Below, one piece after another: positions 1 through 7,558 of a stretch of 64,000 bases of DNA. The translations under genes were made by a program, and so were the position numbers. Position 1 is the stretch's first letter; the number at the start of each line of letters is the position of its first letter. Source of the stretch: Parachlamydiales bacterium (GTDB lineage Bacteria > Chlamydiota > Chlamydiia > Chlamydiales > JABDDJ01); contig JBAZCF010000002.1 in NCBI GenBank assembly GCA_041671045.1, positions 1 to 64,000 on the forward strand. The letters are read 5' to 3'. The notes under the pieces are model-generated. The model did not search any database. It was not told the DNA's origin and saw only the letters and a program-made list of their open reading frames with translations.

Positions 1-2
1 TC

Positions 3-812
3 CTCATTTTCTTTTATGAGACTGTATTACAACTACTTAAGCAACCGTTTTCCCAATCCGTATTGACATCGCAGACAACTCTCACGAAGCACGCCTTAAA
101 AACCTATACCATTACCAATTATACCAGTGCTCCGATCACTTATGATTGTGAAGACTGTAAAGAAGTAGGATTGTGGTGGGACAAGCCAACAGTAAAAACA
201 CCCCAAGGATTTGTTATTCCACCCGGAGAACAGCTTATCGTCGCCCAACGTATACCGGACATCAACTTAGTTTTTCTCAGCCCAGCAGAAGGTTTTTTTG
301 TGATCTTAAAGATTACCTTTTGGACGGCCGTGCTCTTTAGCGCTCCCTTTTGGGGATATTTTCTCTATCAGTTTATCTCCCCCGCCTTGGCAGCACAGAA
401 AAAATACCCACTCCTAGCTTTTGCAATAGTTATCTTTTTATGCGTCCTAGCTGGAATAGTGGCAGCAATTTATATGCTTATCCCTGCAGCAAACCAATAC
501 CTTCTTTGGTTTAATGCGAGCTTAGGAGAAAACTTTTGGAGCTTTGAAAGGTATATTGACTATACGTTGATGCTGATACTTGCCTGTTGCATAGCATTTG
601 AATTAGGGGCGTGCTTATTCTTTGCTGTGCACTTGGAAATTATTTCCCCTACGACACTTAGACATTACAGACGCCATGCGATCGTTGCAGCTTTCGTTAT
701 TGCTGCCGTCCTCACCCCGCCCGACGTGTTTACCCAATTCCTGATAGCACTTCCTCTTTGCTTCCTTTATGAAGGAAGCATCCTTTATGGCAGGATGCTA
801 AGAAAAGCCTAG
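3..812 (+). CDS. tatC: Twin-arginine translocase subunit TatC, 5' partial
   Basis: TatC is the integral-membrane receptor of the Tat pathway, which exports folded proteins bearing twin-arginine signals. The C-terminal part is clear: a membrane helix entered by LSPAEGFF and ended by a YQFISPAL-like turn, two more hydrophobic helices, and the family signature AIVAAFVIAAVLTPPDV followed by a last helix with LLYE-like residues. The frame is open to the left edge of the window, so the first helix and true start lie upstream; the TTG at 63 is only an internal leucine. The first periplasmic loop appears about 40 residues longer than in E. coli TatC and carries a CEDC motif. It overlaps the convergent gene at 809 by 4 bases. 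Confidence 0.85.
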   Translation, partial: LIFFYETVLQLLKQPFSQSVLTSQTTLTKHALKTYTITNYTSAPITYDCEDCKEVGLWWDKPTVKTPQGFVIPPGEQLIVAQRIPDINLVFLSPAEGFFVILKITFWTAVLFSAPFWGYFLYQFISPALAAQKKYPLLAFAIVIFLCVLAGIVAAIYMLIPAANQYLLWFNASLGENFWSFERYIDYTLMLILACCIAFELGACLFFAVHLEIISPTTLRHYRRHAIVAAFVIAAVLTPPDVFTQFLIALPLCFLYEGSILYGRMLRKA

Positions 813-1225
813 TCCTTTTTACGGTATATATTTGCCAGCATCTGCAGTTCCAGAAGGTCAATGTGAGTAATCACTTCCTTACACAAAATTTTTAGAAAAC
901 TCTGACGGAAGTGATCATAGTTCAAGCAAGTTGAATGATAGAAGTTTCCGGCCAGCGTTTCTTTAACATCCAACATGGAGATTGCCAATTTATACTGTGC
1001 GAAAATAATGTCGCTTGGAATCTCACGGTGTGCGCTAAGCTGGGCAGCTAACGCGGCGATTCGTCCTTCTTGAAGTTCCAATTCATCTTGGACAGCATCA
1101 TAAAAGACCTTAAGTTCAGCATCTGTCGCCACTTCAGTAGGAATATCTTTAGGAAGCTCATCCGCATAAACAGAACCAGTAAATGTCAGTAAAACAATTA
1201 GTAAATTAAAAATATTTTTAACCAT
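809..1225 (-). CDS. Small secreted hypothetical protein
   Basis: 138 residues. A signal peptide is visible: lysine near the N-terminus, a hydrophobic stretch of about 14 residues and a likely cleavage after VYA at residue 21. The mature part is acidic and mostly helical, with two or three cysteines in the second half (CLNYD, ILCKE). No family was recognised. It converges on tatC and faces away from the gene at 1363 across an AT-rich 137-bp spacer, so it probably has its own promoter there. It is probably a real periplasmic or surface protein, given the clean signal peptide and single frame. Confidence 0.65.
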   Translation of the reverse strand: MVKNIFNLLIVLLTFTGSVYADELPKDIPTEVATDAELKVFYDAVQDELELQEGRIAALAAQLSAHREIPSDIIFAQYKLAISMLDVKETLAGNFYHSTCLNYDHFRQSFLKILCKEVITHIDLLELQMLANIYRKKD

Positions 1226-1362
1226 AATTAAAATTCTTTCCTTAATATATATTAAAATAATTAGATTATTATTATAATAAAGTTATAAATTAAAAGCAAT
1301 TACAATATACAAGCCTAAAGGTGTCTAAACGTTAGTAACAAGGGGTAAAGAGTAGGTGGAAT

Positions 1363-1761
1363 ATGGTAAAAGATCAAGAAGTCTACAAAATTCTTAATCA
1401 ATTGAACAATCAAACCATAGTAGAATTTGCTTTAGCAGGCAGCGAAGTGATGGTGCGTGCTATTGATCAGTCCACAAAACTCTCCTTTAGTACAACCATT
1501 TACCAAGGAAGCTCGTATATTCCTACAAGCGTGCGCAGCTCACTGTCAAAAGCCCTGCCAAAAGGATCCATTCCTACCTATATCAATGTTGATGAAGAGG
1601 ATTACCGCATTACATTGCATTATCTAGGCAGACTAGAAGGAATGCACCCTGCACAACTTAAGGTCCTCTTAGAAGAATTCGCTGTAATCGCAGAGGACTG
1701 GAGACAAGTTTTAGATGATATGGATAATAACGACCGAGTGTACATCTACAATAAACGTTAG
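1363..1761 (+). CDS. CesT-like type III secretion chaperone candidate
   Basis: 132 residues, acidic, no signal peptide. The profile (N-terminal helix, central strands, then a long amphipathic helix reading LLEEFAVIAEDWRQVLDDM) resembles CesT/Slc-type class I chaperones, which bind effectors and keep them ready for the type III apparatus. This is a fold-level impression rather than a family match. The gene stands alone with a strong terminator directly after its stop codon, so it is monocistronic. It has no adjacent obvious effector, although the next gene encodes an exported protein. An alternative reading is a YbjN-like protein. Confidence 0.5.
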   Translation: MVKDQEVYKILNQLNNQTIVEFALAGSEVMVRAIDQSTKLSFSTTIYQGSSYIPTSVRSSLSKALPKGSIPTYINVDEEDYRITLHYLGRLEGMHPAQLKVLLEEFAVIAEDWRQVLDDMDNNDRVYIYNKR

Positions 1762-1828
1762 AGGGTAGCTTCAAATGAAACTACCCTCTGAATATCCTGA
1801 GTTGATGTAACTCAGGATATTTTTTTCA
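1761..1828 (+). terminator. Tandem hairpins ending in a Rho-independent terminator
   Basis: Two hairpins follow the stop codon. The first pairs GAGGGTAG (1761-1768) with CTACCCTC (1781-1788). The second is a perfect 13-bp stem, 1791-1803 with 1809-1821, and a 5-base loop, running into a T tract. It ends the transcript of the gene at 1363. Confidence 0.9.
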
Positions 1829-1926
1829 TTCCTGCTTGCTACCCATCGAACCTAAGTTCAAAAGGGCCGCAAGCAGGGTTTATAAATAATTATTGAGCGA
1901 GTATAGTTTTCCTTTCGAGGTAAATT

Positions 1927-2820
1927 ATGACTCGCTTTTTTTATTCACTCATTGTTTTTGCCCTATTTTTTATCCAAGCTCCCCTTGAAGCAAAAAAAAA
2001 CTATCAGCACCCGTTTGCAGTCTGTGCCATTTTTCAAAGCGAAGCCCGCTTTCTAAAAGAATGGATTGAATTTCATAAGCTGATGGGAGCGACGAGGATA
2101 TATCTATATAACAATCTCAGCGACGACAATTATCTAGAAATACTGCGGCCCTATATCGCTACCAAAGAAGTCGTCCTTACACAATGGCCATACGCGGCTA
2201 CAGATGTGACAGATTGGACCAGAATACAGACAAGCGCTTACTTAGATGCCATCAAGCAAGCTAAAAAAGATAAAGTAAAATGGCTGGCGATTTTAGATAC
2301 GGATGAATTCCTTTTCCCTGCCATTGCTCCCAATATGGTCGCTTATCTCCGCGATTTCGAGCAGTTCGGAGGTGTAGTCGCCCACTGGCAGCTTTTCGGA
2401 ACTTCTGATGTGGATGTTGTCCCCCCGAATAAATTAATGATCGAAGTACTCGTCCGGCAAGCAGACCCCGCGTATGGAGAAAATGCCTTCATCAAATCCA
2501 TCGTACGCCCTGAAAGAGTCTCTTCGATGAAGGATCCCCATTTTGTTGAGTACAAACACCCCTATTACGCAGTAGGTCAAGACTTCAACCACGTCAAACA
2601 TTCACATAGTCCCTATATTATCGTGAATAAACTCCGCATCAATCACTATTGGAGCAGAGATAGAAAGTTCTTTGAAGAGCGAAAAATGCCGCGAAGACAG
2701 AAATGGTCGGAAGGTCCTAGTGGACAGCTGCAAAGATTAGCAAACATCAATCTTTACGAAGATTACACCATCTTCCGCTTTATCGACGCTCTGAAACAAC
2801 GGATGGGTCTTCCCCAATAA
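1927..2820 (+). CDS. Exported glycosyltransferase, family 92 / Glyco_tranf_2_4-like
   Basis: 297 residues. The N-terminus has a signal peptide or anchor (hydrophobic residues 5-19, APLEA site). The mature protein starts with CAIFQSEARFLKEWIEFHKLMG, here described by its key features: a conserved cysteine, a negatively charged pair and EW-I-FH, typical of GT92/DUF23-like enzymes. LDTDEF near residue 123 is the metal-binding DxD-type motif. Family members transfer sugars from nucleotide donors, often to surface glycans; the acceptor cannot be told here. The good ribosome site (TTTCGAGG, 1913-1920) fixes the start. The C-terminal 41 bases overlap the convergent gene at 2780. Confidence 0.8.
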   Translation: MTRFFYSLIVFALFFIQAPLEAKKNYQHPFAVCAIFQSEARFLKEWIEFHKLMGATRIYLYNNLSDDNYLEILRPYIATKEVVLTQWPYAATDVTDWTRIQTSAYLDAIKQAKKDKVKWLAILDTDEFLFPAIAPNMVAYLRDFEQFGGVVAHWQLFGTSDVDVVPPNKLMIEVLVRQADPAYGENAFIKSIVRPERVSSMKDPHFVEYKHPYYAVGQDFNHVKHSHSPYIIVNKLRINHYWSRDRKFFEERKMPRRQKWSEGPSGQLQRLANINLYEDYTIFRFIDALKQRMGLPQ

Positions 2821-3118
2821 TCTTACTGAAAGCATCACTAAGTTCCTTGTAGAACTCCATCATGATTTCATAGTTCTCTTGGGCATCGCGCATTGCAGCT
2901 TCACGCTTCGCGTGAATTTCCGGCGCTTCCAACTCTGATTGGATATGCCCTCTTTGGGAAGAATAATGACGTGTTAAAGTGTTTAACGACGTGTCATGCC
3001 TTGCAGCACGCGGATTGGCAGGCATATGCGAAGACAGCGACTTCTTCACATGCACACGGGTTCCTTGATTTAAACCCTCTTCTTCTTGTTGTATAAGATG
3101 TTCTGTGGATACTTTCAT
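2780..3118 (-). CDS. Hypothetical protein, helical C-terminus
   Basis: 112 residues, no signal peptide. The first half is polar and looks disordered (many Ser, His, Arg, Gln); the second half is a predicted amphipathic helix from about residue 60 to 100. A clear AGGGAG ribosome site precedes the ATG by about 9 bases, which supports translation despite the 41-base overlap with the glycosyltransferase 3' end. Unrecognised. The size and layout would fit a small secretion-related protein, but nothing proves it. Confidence 0.55.
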   Translation of the reverse strand: MKVSTEHLIQQEEEGLNQGTRVHVKKSLSSHMPANPRAARHDTSLNTLTRHYSSQRGHIQSELEAPEIHAKREAAMRDAQENYEIMMEFYKELSDAFSKIIGEDPSVVSERR

Positions 3119-3247
3119 ACCTGTAACTCCCTGTCATAAGTATGCAAGACAAATGCCATGTCTAAAAACTCGTTCGACGTACGGAAAAATTTTCCGTTTT
3201 GAGTCTCAAAGAAAAATCTTTAAAGGCCTAGACTTAGGTAAAACCCT

Positions 3248-3928
3248 TTAAATTTTCCAGTCAATCGATTTTTGCTGTGTATCGATGATAAATTGATTCG
3301 CCTTTGAAAAATGACCGCAGCCAAAAAAGCCTGTGTAAGCGGAAAAAGGCGACGGATGCGGTGCCTTTAGGACAAGGTGGCGGCTATATTGTGCATCTTG
3401 CAAAATGCCCTGAAGTTTTTTTTGTGCATGCGAACCCCAAAGCATAAATACGATAGGCTTTTCCCTTTTTGCAAGTGCCAGGATGACAGCATCTGTAAAC
3501 TGTTCCCATCCTTGGTTTTGATGGGATAACGGTTGTTTTGCACGTACCGTTAAAAGGGCATTTAACAAAAAAACACCTTGGTCTGCCCAAGGGATCAAAC
3601 AACCATGATCGGGAGGAGCTATGTCCAGATCGCTTTTAATTTCCTTGAAAATATTGCGTAAAGAAGGCGGCTGTGGAACACCTTGAGGGACACTAAAGCT
3701 CAGACCATGCGCTTGCCCCTGTCCGTGGTAAGGATCTTGGCCCACAATTACTACAGAAACCTCATCGTAGGGAGTATGCCAAAACGCATTAAAAACTAAA
3801 TCCCGCGGCGGATAGATAGGTGTAGGTTGCTGATTTTCTCTTTCGATAAAATCCGAGAGCTTAGAGATATAGGGTTTGATGAGTTCTTGCTTCAGCTCAT
3901 CTTTCCAGGAAGGTTCAAGATTAAACAT
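3248..3928 (-). CDS. ung: Uracil-DNA glycosylase, family 1
   Basis: 226 residues, the usual length. It removes uracil from DNA in base-excision repair. The water-activating motif GQDPYH is at residues 63-68 (Asp65 catalytic), the DNA-intercalation motif HPSPFSAYTGF lies near residue 190, and the uracil-recognition strand VFMLWGSHA is present at about residue 157. All key residues are intact. It is divergent from the small conserved gene at 4012 with an 83-bp shared promoter region. Confidence 0.97.
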   Translation of the reverse strand: MFNLEPSWKDELKQELIKPYISKLSDFIERENQQPTPIYPPRDLVFNAFWHTPYDEVSVVIVGQDPYHGQGQAHGLSFSVPQGVPQPPSLRNIFKEIKSDLDIAPPDHGCLIPWADQGVFLLNALLTVRAKQPLSHQNQGWEQFTDAVILALAKREKPIVFMLWGSHAQKKLQGILQDAQYSRHLVLKAPHPSPFSAYTGFFGCGHFSKANQFIIDTQQKSIDWKI

Positions 3929-4011
3929 ATGTAGCGATTATTTATTTTGGATTGACTCCAATAGTATCCTGTGCATAATATTAATGCATCAATTAAGGAT
4001 CGACACAGATT

Positions 4012-4287
4012 ATGGCACTGAAAAATCTTGCAGAGAACAACCTGATACGTTTTATAAGTGTGTCGAAGAAAAAAGAAGGCCTTTTTGTAAACTTCCGCGT
4101 CAGCGGAATCCGCGAAGGGACAACTTTCAGCGCCTCCATTTCTGTAGATACCTCATCTGCAGAAGTTGACCTCGGCGATCCTTTAGAAATTATTGTAGAA
4201 GCATGCGCAAAGCTTGCCGTCAAACAGATTCAGCGAGCAGAGTTCCAATTCGAAGGAATGCAACTCGCTCAGCAGTATTCAAACTAG
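4012..4287 (+). CDS. Small conserved hypothetical protein
   Basis: 91 residues with beta-strand-rich first half (RFISV, LFVNFRVSG, TFSASISV) and a helical second half. No signal peptide or membrane helix. No family recognised with confidence. It is transcribed away from ung and ends 8 bases before tRNA-Pro, so the two may share a transcript that stops at the hairpin at 4391. Codon use resembles the neighbours, which supports a core rather than an island gene. Confidence 0.6.
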   Translation: MALKNLAENNLIRFISVSKKKEGLFVNFRVSGIREGTTFSASISVDTSSAEVDLGDPLEIIVEACAKLAVKQIQRAEFQFEGMQLAQQYSN

Positions 4288-4295
4288 TTTTTTAC

Positions 4296-4370
4296 CTGGG
4301 TGTAGCGCAGCTTGGCTAGCGCACTTGCATGGGGTGCAAGGGGTCGGAGGTTCGAATCCTCTCACTCAGA
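4296..4370 (+). tRNA. tRNA-Pro (anticodon GGG)
   Basis: A full cloverleaf can be folded. The acceptor stem is 4296-4302 with 4363-4369 (one G-U pair), the D stem GCGC/GCGC, and the anticodon stem CTTGC/GCAAG with loop ATGGGGT, giving anticodon GGG. The T arm GGAGG-TTCGAAT-CCTCT carries the standard loop. Discriminator base A; CCA is not encoded. The anticodon loop and T arm match bacterial tRNA-Pro. Confidence 0.95.
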
Positions 4371-4390
4371 TTCTTTTCTTTAAGTCACTT

Positions 4391-4420
4391 AAGGGCAATC
4401 TCGTTGAGATTGCCCTTTGT
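4391..4420 (+). terminator. Terminator-like hairpin after tRNA-Pro
   Basis: A perfect 12-bp stem (4391-4402 with 4406-4417) and a 3-base loop, followed by a short T run only. Likely ends the tRNA transcript. Confidence 0.65.
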
Positions 4421-4433
4421 GCATTTAGGCTCG

Positions 4434-4456
4434 TGTGGCGGATATGTGGCGGATGG
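4434..4456 (+). repeat. Short direct repeat TGTGGCGGAT, possible island junction
   Basis: TGTGGCGGAT occurs twice in 23 bases shortly after the tRNA terminator. Repeats of this kind are often seen near integration points downstream of tRNA genes, and the next 5 kb look accessory. No integrase gene or second copy of the tRNA end was found in the window. Confidence 0.3.
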
Positions 4457-4505
4457 CTCCTCGAAAATAAGGCCATATTAACTTTAAAGATAGGAAAAGT
4501 ATTGA

Positions 4506-5234
4506 TTGGATGAAATCCCTTATGTTCTTCAACAACGACTCTTCATGCATACAACAATCAAACAGGCTAAGGAAGTAGTACACTTGAACCCCCTTGAAGA
4601 CCAACCGTGGAAAGATCTAAAGTGCTCGCAATGTAACGGTCCTTTTTTCCTTTATGGGGGTTGGACTGACATTCGACATCCGCTATGTCAAAAGTGCTGG
4701 ACATTACATCAAAAAACCCTTGGCGAAATGGAAGAAAGAAATATTAGGGGTATTAATTTTGCTTTAACTGAAATGGAAGATGCTTCTGGAATGCAAAGAG
4801 GTTTTTTTGGTAGGTACCAAGTTGCTCCTCCTAAACCCACAACCGTAATAGGAGAATTTACGTTGAATAATATTAAAATTGAAAAAAGTGCCATCGGCCT
4901 TATTAATACAGGATCCATTGGGGGATCTGTTGAAAATATTGACGCTACTCTCAGCATGACTAGCAAGGACCCTGCCATTCAATCTTTCCAAGAAGCTCTG
5001 AAAAGTTTTACTGAAGCAGTTCTAAGATCGACTGAAGCATCGAATGAACAAAAAGAAGCCATTCTAGAATTAATGAGCGCAATATCAGATGAAGTACGTA
5101 CACCAAAAGATAAGCGACGATTTACAGTGATAAAAACCCTATTAAAAAATACACAAGAAATACTAAGTGGAATTAGCTCTTTACATGCAATATGGCAAAT
5201 TTTTCAACCTACTATTTACAGTATGTTTCCTTAA
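4506..5234 (+). CDS. Zinc-ribbon protein with helical C-terminal domain
   Basis: Up to 242 residues. A zinc site is suggested by CSQC and CQKC about 26 residues apart in the first third. Then comes a glycine/asparagine-rich linker (GLINTGSIGGS), and a helical C-terminal half ending in a tryptophan-containing helix and a hydrophobic tail. The same linker-plus-helix arrangement is common in accessory genes of unrelated bacteria, but I know no function for it. The open frame begins with TTG at 4506; the ATG at 4545 is an equally good start and neither has a strong ribosome site. First gene of the block after tRNA-Pro. Confidence 0.65.
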   Translation: MDEIPYVLQQRLFMHTTIKQAKEVVHLNPLEDQPWKDLKCSQCNGPFFLYGGWTDIRHPLCQKCWTLHQKTLGEMEERNIRGINFALTEMEDASGMQRGFFGRYQVAPPKPTTVIGEFTLNNIKIEKSAIGLINTGSIGGSVENIDATLSMTSKDPAIQSFQEALKSFTEAVLRSTEASNEQKEAILELMSAISDEVRTPKDKRRFTVIKTLLKNTQEILSGISSLHAIWQIFQPTIYSMFP

Positions 5235-5267
5235 ATTAATTTGGGGTATTATCCATAACTCGTAAGT

Positions 5268-7235
5268 TTATTTTGGAATTTTGACACCTTTTTTCCTGCA
5301 GTAATCATTAATATAAGATTTACGAAGTCCTAACAGTTTTTCTGCACGACTTACATTACCATTGCACTGTCTAATAGCCCTTTCCAGTCGATGCAATTCC
5401 GGCTCGATTCTTTCTGAGAATATCCCGAGGATTGTTTTTTTTAAATATTCCTCTAGACGAATTGCTGGAGCCTCTTTTGTTAAAAGATCTGCCACTAATT
5501 TGTCTTCTCGAGAGAGAAGCGCAAAAGCGCGGCAGTGTAGCGATGTGAACCCTCTTTGAACCAATAAAATTGTTGAATTCATATGAATGTTATTTTTTTT
5601 GTTTTCACTTTTAATTTTTTTAATTAAGCCTGCGGCTGATACATAAGTTCCATCAATGTCGATTAAGTTTTGATTATATTTACATGCAGGACAACCTGAA
5701 TTTCCGGATTTATGTGCATCGGAGATGCTTTTGATGGAAGCAGTATAAGGGTGACCTAAAGAACAGACCCAAAACGCTTCAATTTCTGACCATGGATTAA
5801 TTTTAGTGGGGTCCAGACCAATTTTTTGATTTTTTTCTGAATCCCACAATTTTAATAATTCAGGAAATAAATTATAAACTGAGTCTTGATATTCTGCAGT
5901 TTTTCTTGTTTTTTCGTAGCAAGTAATACAAGAATTTTTACGTTTTACCATGTCTTTAACGGAAACTTGGTCTTCTGTCCCGCATATTGGGCATTTCCAA
6001 TGTGCCTCAAAATGCACGCCTGCTGTAAAATATTTAGGGGAATATGGGTGATTTTTTTTCTCATCCCAATATTCTTTTAAATCTGGTCTCACATCTAAAA
6101 GAAGATTGTCATATGATCCCTGCAAAAGATGTTTATGACTCTCTCTAATTTTGTCTAAATTAACTAAATGTGGAAAATCTATATATGCTTTCACATTCTT
6201 AAGGTCTTGAGATTGAAAACCAGATATTTTTAAGAGAGCTAGAAAGAGGTTTGATGTTATTTTTTTGTAGTCATCATTATCTTTAAAAAAAACATCAGAT
6301 GAAGAAAGCGCTATTAGACTTTCATGTCTAAGACGAATGACTTTTACTCCTTGATTTTGTAGTTTTTCATTTTTTTTTTGATCCCTACGAATACTTGCTT
6401 CCGAAAGGTGGTATCTACTATCAAGCTCAATACAAATCGTCCCCGCGGTGAGGTGCATTAATAGGATATCGCACTCGACGCCATAGTTTTGCTTTCCGGT
6501 TTTTGAAATTTTATTCCAAATGACAACATCTCCAAATAAATACTGGAGCTCCCAATAAAGCACTATTTCTAAGTAAGATGTTCCTTTTAATTTACAGTCT
6601 GGACACCATCTTGGACGTCTTTTATTTGTAACATTATAAAGTAGAGCGTTAAATGAATGCCCGAACTCACATGTAAAATAAAATTTTTCATCTCGTCCTG
6701 GGAATACGTCAAACGGGGTTACATCTATGTTTTTTTTGTAATCCCAATATTTTGCTAATTCAGGATAACAAGCTCCAAAGCTGTTAGATTTATTAACCGC
6801 TTTATTTGCGCAATAGGGACAACCAGTCACCTCTTTATTTTTTGCGCGCTCAAGATTGTTTTGGAGATCTTTTACCTTGCTTGAAAAGACTTCTCCACAA
6901 TTACAACAGATAAATTGAATCAAAGTGTGAGCACCCGGAGTTAAACCTCGCAATTCAATTCCTTTATTTCTAATTTTACAAAACTGTTGTTTAATTAAAG
7001 GGTGAAGTTTGTCAAAGTTTTCTTTGTCTTTTTCTGCTTTGTATCGTTTATTTGCTTCGTTAATGAATTCACATGAATCGATGCGCTTTTTGATGTGGTA
7101 TCTGAATTTTTCATAGGTATCTGAGTCCTTACCGAAGGTGTTTGCTAGAAAACGTGCTGAAGCCGTCTGATTAAAATTGTTTTCCAGCAAAATTTCTAAT
7201 AAGCGGGCATCTGTGATAAATTCATTCATTAACAA
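5268..7235 (-). CDS. Treble-clef zinc protein with Vsr/PD-(D/E)XK-like nuclease and HTH ends
   Basis: 655 residues. Four treble-clef-type repeats (DUF4379-like) can be seen: a PELAKYWD- or PELLKLWD-type helix, then a CxxC or CxxGH pair and a closing CPxC/CxxC. Between repeats two and three (about residues 222-310) lies a Vsr/EDxHD-like nuclease core: an early Glu helix, ECDI, IELDSRYH, RRDQKKN and GVKVIRLR. The last 40 residues look like a Fis-type helix-turn-helix, and the first 50 have a similar helical pattern. Expected role: sequence-specific DNA cleavage, as in homing, transposition or defence nucleases. It is divergent from the HTH gene at 7322 with a shared palindromic spacer. Confidence 0.7.
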   Translation of the reverse strand: MLMNEFITDARLLEILLENNFNQTASARFLANTFGKDSDTYEKFRYHIKKRIDSCEFINEANKRYKAEKDKENFDKLHPLIKQQFCKIRNKGIELRGLTPGAHTLIQFICCNCGEVFSSKVKDLQNNLERAKNKEVTGCPYCANKAVNKSNSFGACYPELAKYWDYKKNIDVTPFDVFPGRDEKFYFTCEFGHSFNALLYNVTNKRRPRWCPDCKLKGTSYLEIVLYWELQYLFGDVVIWNKISKTGKQNYGVECDILLMHLTAGTICIELDSRYHLSEASIRRDQKKNEKLQNQGVKVIRLRHESLIALSSSDVFFKDNDDYKKITSNLFLALLKISGFQSQDLKNVKAYIDFPHLVNLDKIRESHKHLLQGSYDNLLLDVRPDLKEYWDEKKNHPYSPKYFTAGVHFEAHWKCPICGTEDQVSVKDMVKRKNSCITCYEKTRKTAEYQDSVYNLFPELLKLWDSEKNQKIGLDPTKINPWSEIEAFWVCSLGHPYTASIKSISDAHKSGNSGCPACKYNQNLIDIDGTYVSAAGLIKKIKSENKKNNIHMNSTILLVQRGFTSLHCRAFALLSREDKLVADLLTKEAPAIRLEEYLKKTILGIFSERIEPELHRLERAIRQCNGNVSRAEKLLGLRKSYINDYCRKKGVKIPK

Positions 7236-7252
7236 ATTTCTCTTGCTGGTAA

Positions 7253-7282
7253 ATATATCATTATTTATAAAGCATGATATAT
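7253..7282. promoter_or_regulatory. Inverted repeat in divergent promoter, likely HTH operator
   Basis: ATATATCA (7253-7260) and TGATATAT (7275-7282) form a perfect 8-bp inverted repeat in the 86-bp spacer between the divergent nuclease and HTH genes. The spacing of about two helical turns suits a dimeric XRE-type repressor controlling both directions. Confidence 0.5.
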
Positions 7283-7321
7283 CGATAAGACCGAAGAAAT
7301 CAAGGAAAAGATCAATCTGTT

Positions 7322-7558
7322 ATGTTAAACTGTGAAGAAGAAATATCTCTTAAAGTACGGGAAATCAGACTTGAAATGGGCTTAACCCAAGAGCAGTTTG
7401 CTGCAAAACTGGGTGTTTCTTTTCCCACCGTAAATCGATGGGAAAATCAAAAAGCAAAACCCTCACCATTAGCCTATCAAAAGCTTCAAAAACTCTTTTT
7501 AACTTTCAAGAAGAAAAACTCTAATCAAAGTAAGTTGATTTCAAAGGTAATGAAATGA
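7322..7558 (+). CDS. XRE-family helix-turn-helix regulator
   Basis: 78 residues. Residues about 10-62 form a Cro/C1-type HTH: MGLTQEQFAAKLGVSFPTVNRWENQ is the second and recognition helix region, with the conserved LTQEQFA and TVNRWE. A basic tail follows. Probably a DNA-binding repressor of its own operon. Its stop overlaps the start of the AlbA gene in an ATGA junction, so the two are translationally coupled. Homologues often sit in front of AlbA_2/RecG-like genes. Confidence 0.88.
   Translation: MLNCEEEISLKVREIRLEMGLTQEQFAAKLGVSFPTVNRWENQKAKPSPLAYQKLQKLFLTFKKKNSNQSKLISKVMK

Noticed and set aside
3181..3200. ACGGAAAA/TTTTCCGT palindrome near the ung 3' end
   Set aside because: Short AT-rich core with weak stem; could be a terminator but is 50 bases from the stop and not convincing.
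4214..4513. 99-codon frame that runs through tRNA-Pro
   Set aside because: It overlaps a well-folded tRNA and a hairpin; product has no pattern.
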